Below, piece by piece: positions 63,976 through 64,000 of a stretch of 64,000 nt of DNA. The stretch is from assembly GCA_012934845.2 (NCBI GenBank), contig WNNJ02002647.1, forward strand, positions 51,204 through 115,203, read 5' to 3'. Position numbers and translations under genes: made by a program. The notes beneath the pieces were generated by a model that saw only the letters and a program-made list of their open reading frames with translations, made no database searches and had not been told where the DNA came from. Each line of letters starts with the position of its first letter. Position 1 is the first letter of the stretch. Source of the DNA: Pomphorhynchus laevis (taxonomy: Eukaryota; Acanthocephala; Palaeacanthocephala; Echinorhynchida; Pomphorhynchidae).

Positions 63976-64000
63976 ACAGTATATGAAACCTTCCATCATG

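Noticed and set aside
1-64000. Bacterial or phage origin, operons, CRISPR arrays
   Set aside because: Spliced host gene, LINEs and polyadenylation-type 3' ends show animal DNA; no regularly spaced short repeats with unique spacers exist.

Overview
The window reads as animal (invertebrate) nuclear DNA. It is very AT-rich and holds one host gene split into ten coding exons with GT-AG introns of 48 bp to 8 kb. Most of the rest is eroded mobile DNA: LINEs of at least four groups, tRNA-headed SINEs, inverted-repeat (MITE/foldback) elements, a Mutator-like transposon, a Penelope-like remnant and one LTR-element fossil. Jockey/R1-like and CR1-like LINEs suggest a protostome, but I cannot name the organism.

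Layout: 1-5.4 kb is AT-rich sequence with small repeats, a tRNA-SINE (3.06-3.25 kb) and a LINE 3' fragment. 5.4-6.6 kb is a foldback element. 6.8-14.7 kb holds two Jockey/R1-like LINEs (A, B) head to tail on the minus strand; 14.7-15.8 kb is an unassigned unit with an acidic ORF; 15.9-19.5 kb is another Jockey-like LINE (D, plus strand). 20.3-20.9 kb is an RTE/Rex3-like 3' end. 22-23.6 kb is an AT-rich repeat array. 23.98-44.47 kb is the host gene, a syndapin/PACSIN orthologue of 504 residues (F-BAR, NPF-containing linker, SH3). Its introns carry MITEs, a minisatellite, LINE fragments and a 5'-truncated CR1-like LINE on the antisense strand. 45-52.8 kb is a mosaic of LINE fragments. 53.2-57.5 kb is a nearly complete CR1-like LINE. 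57.6-58.2 kb is a Ty3/Gypsy-like fossil. 58.7-61.1 kb has a tandem repeat, a MITE and a Mutator-like deletion derivative. 61.2-64 kb has a Penelope-like remnant, a tandem array with about 359- and 357-bp units and a second tRNA-SINE.

The most striking signal is a set of hammerhead-ribozyme-like structures scattered over unrelated repeats. In the SINE at 3.1 kb and in each unit of the 62-64 kb array, all three hammerhead helices and the core words (GAAA, CUGAYGA, and UH at the cleavage position) can be drawn. The three strands, however, occur in an order that ordinary type I-III hammerheads do not have, so the fold is pseudoknotted. Separately, several inverted-repeat families carry the canonical half: CTGAAGA, a short hairpin, GAA, then a 4-nt palindrome. 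That matches minimal hammerheads with self-complementary helix III. All of this is read by eye and needs covariance-model searches and RNA end mapping.

All exon boundaries were worked out by hand from splice consensus, phase and family similarity. LINE limits are approximate unless a target duplication is quoted.
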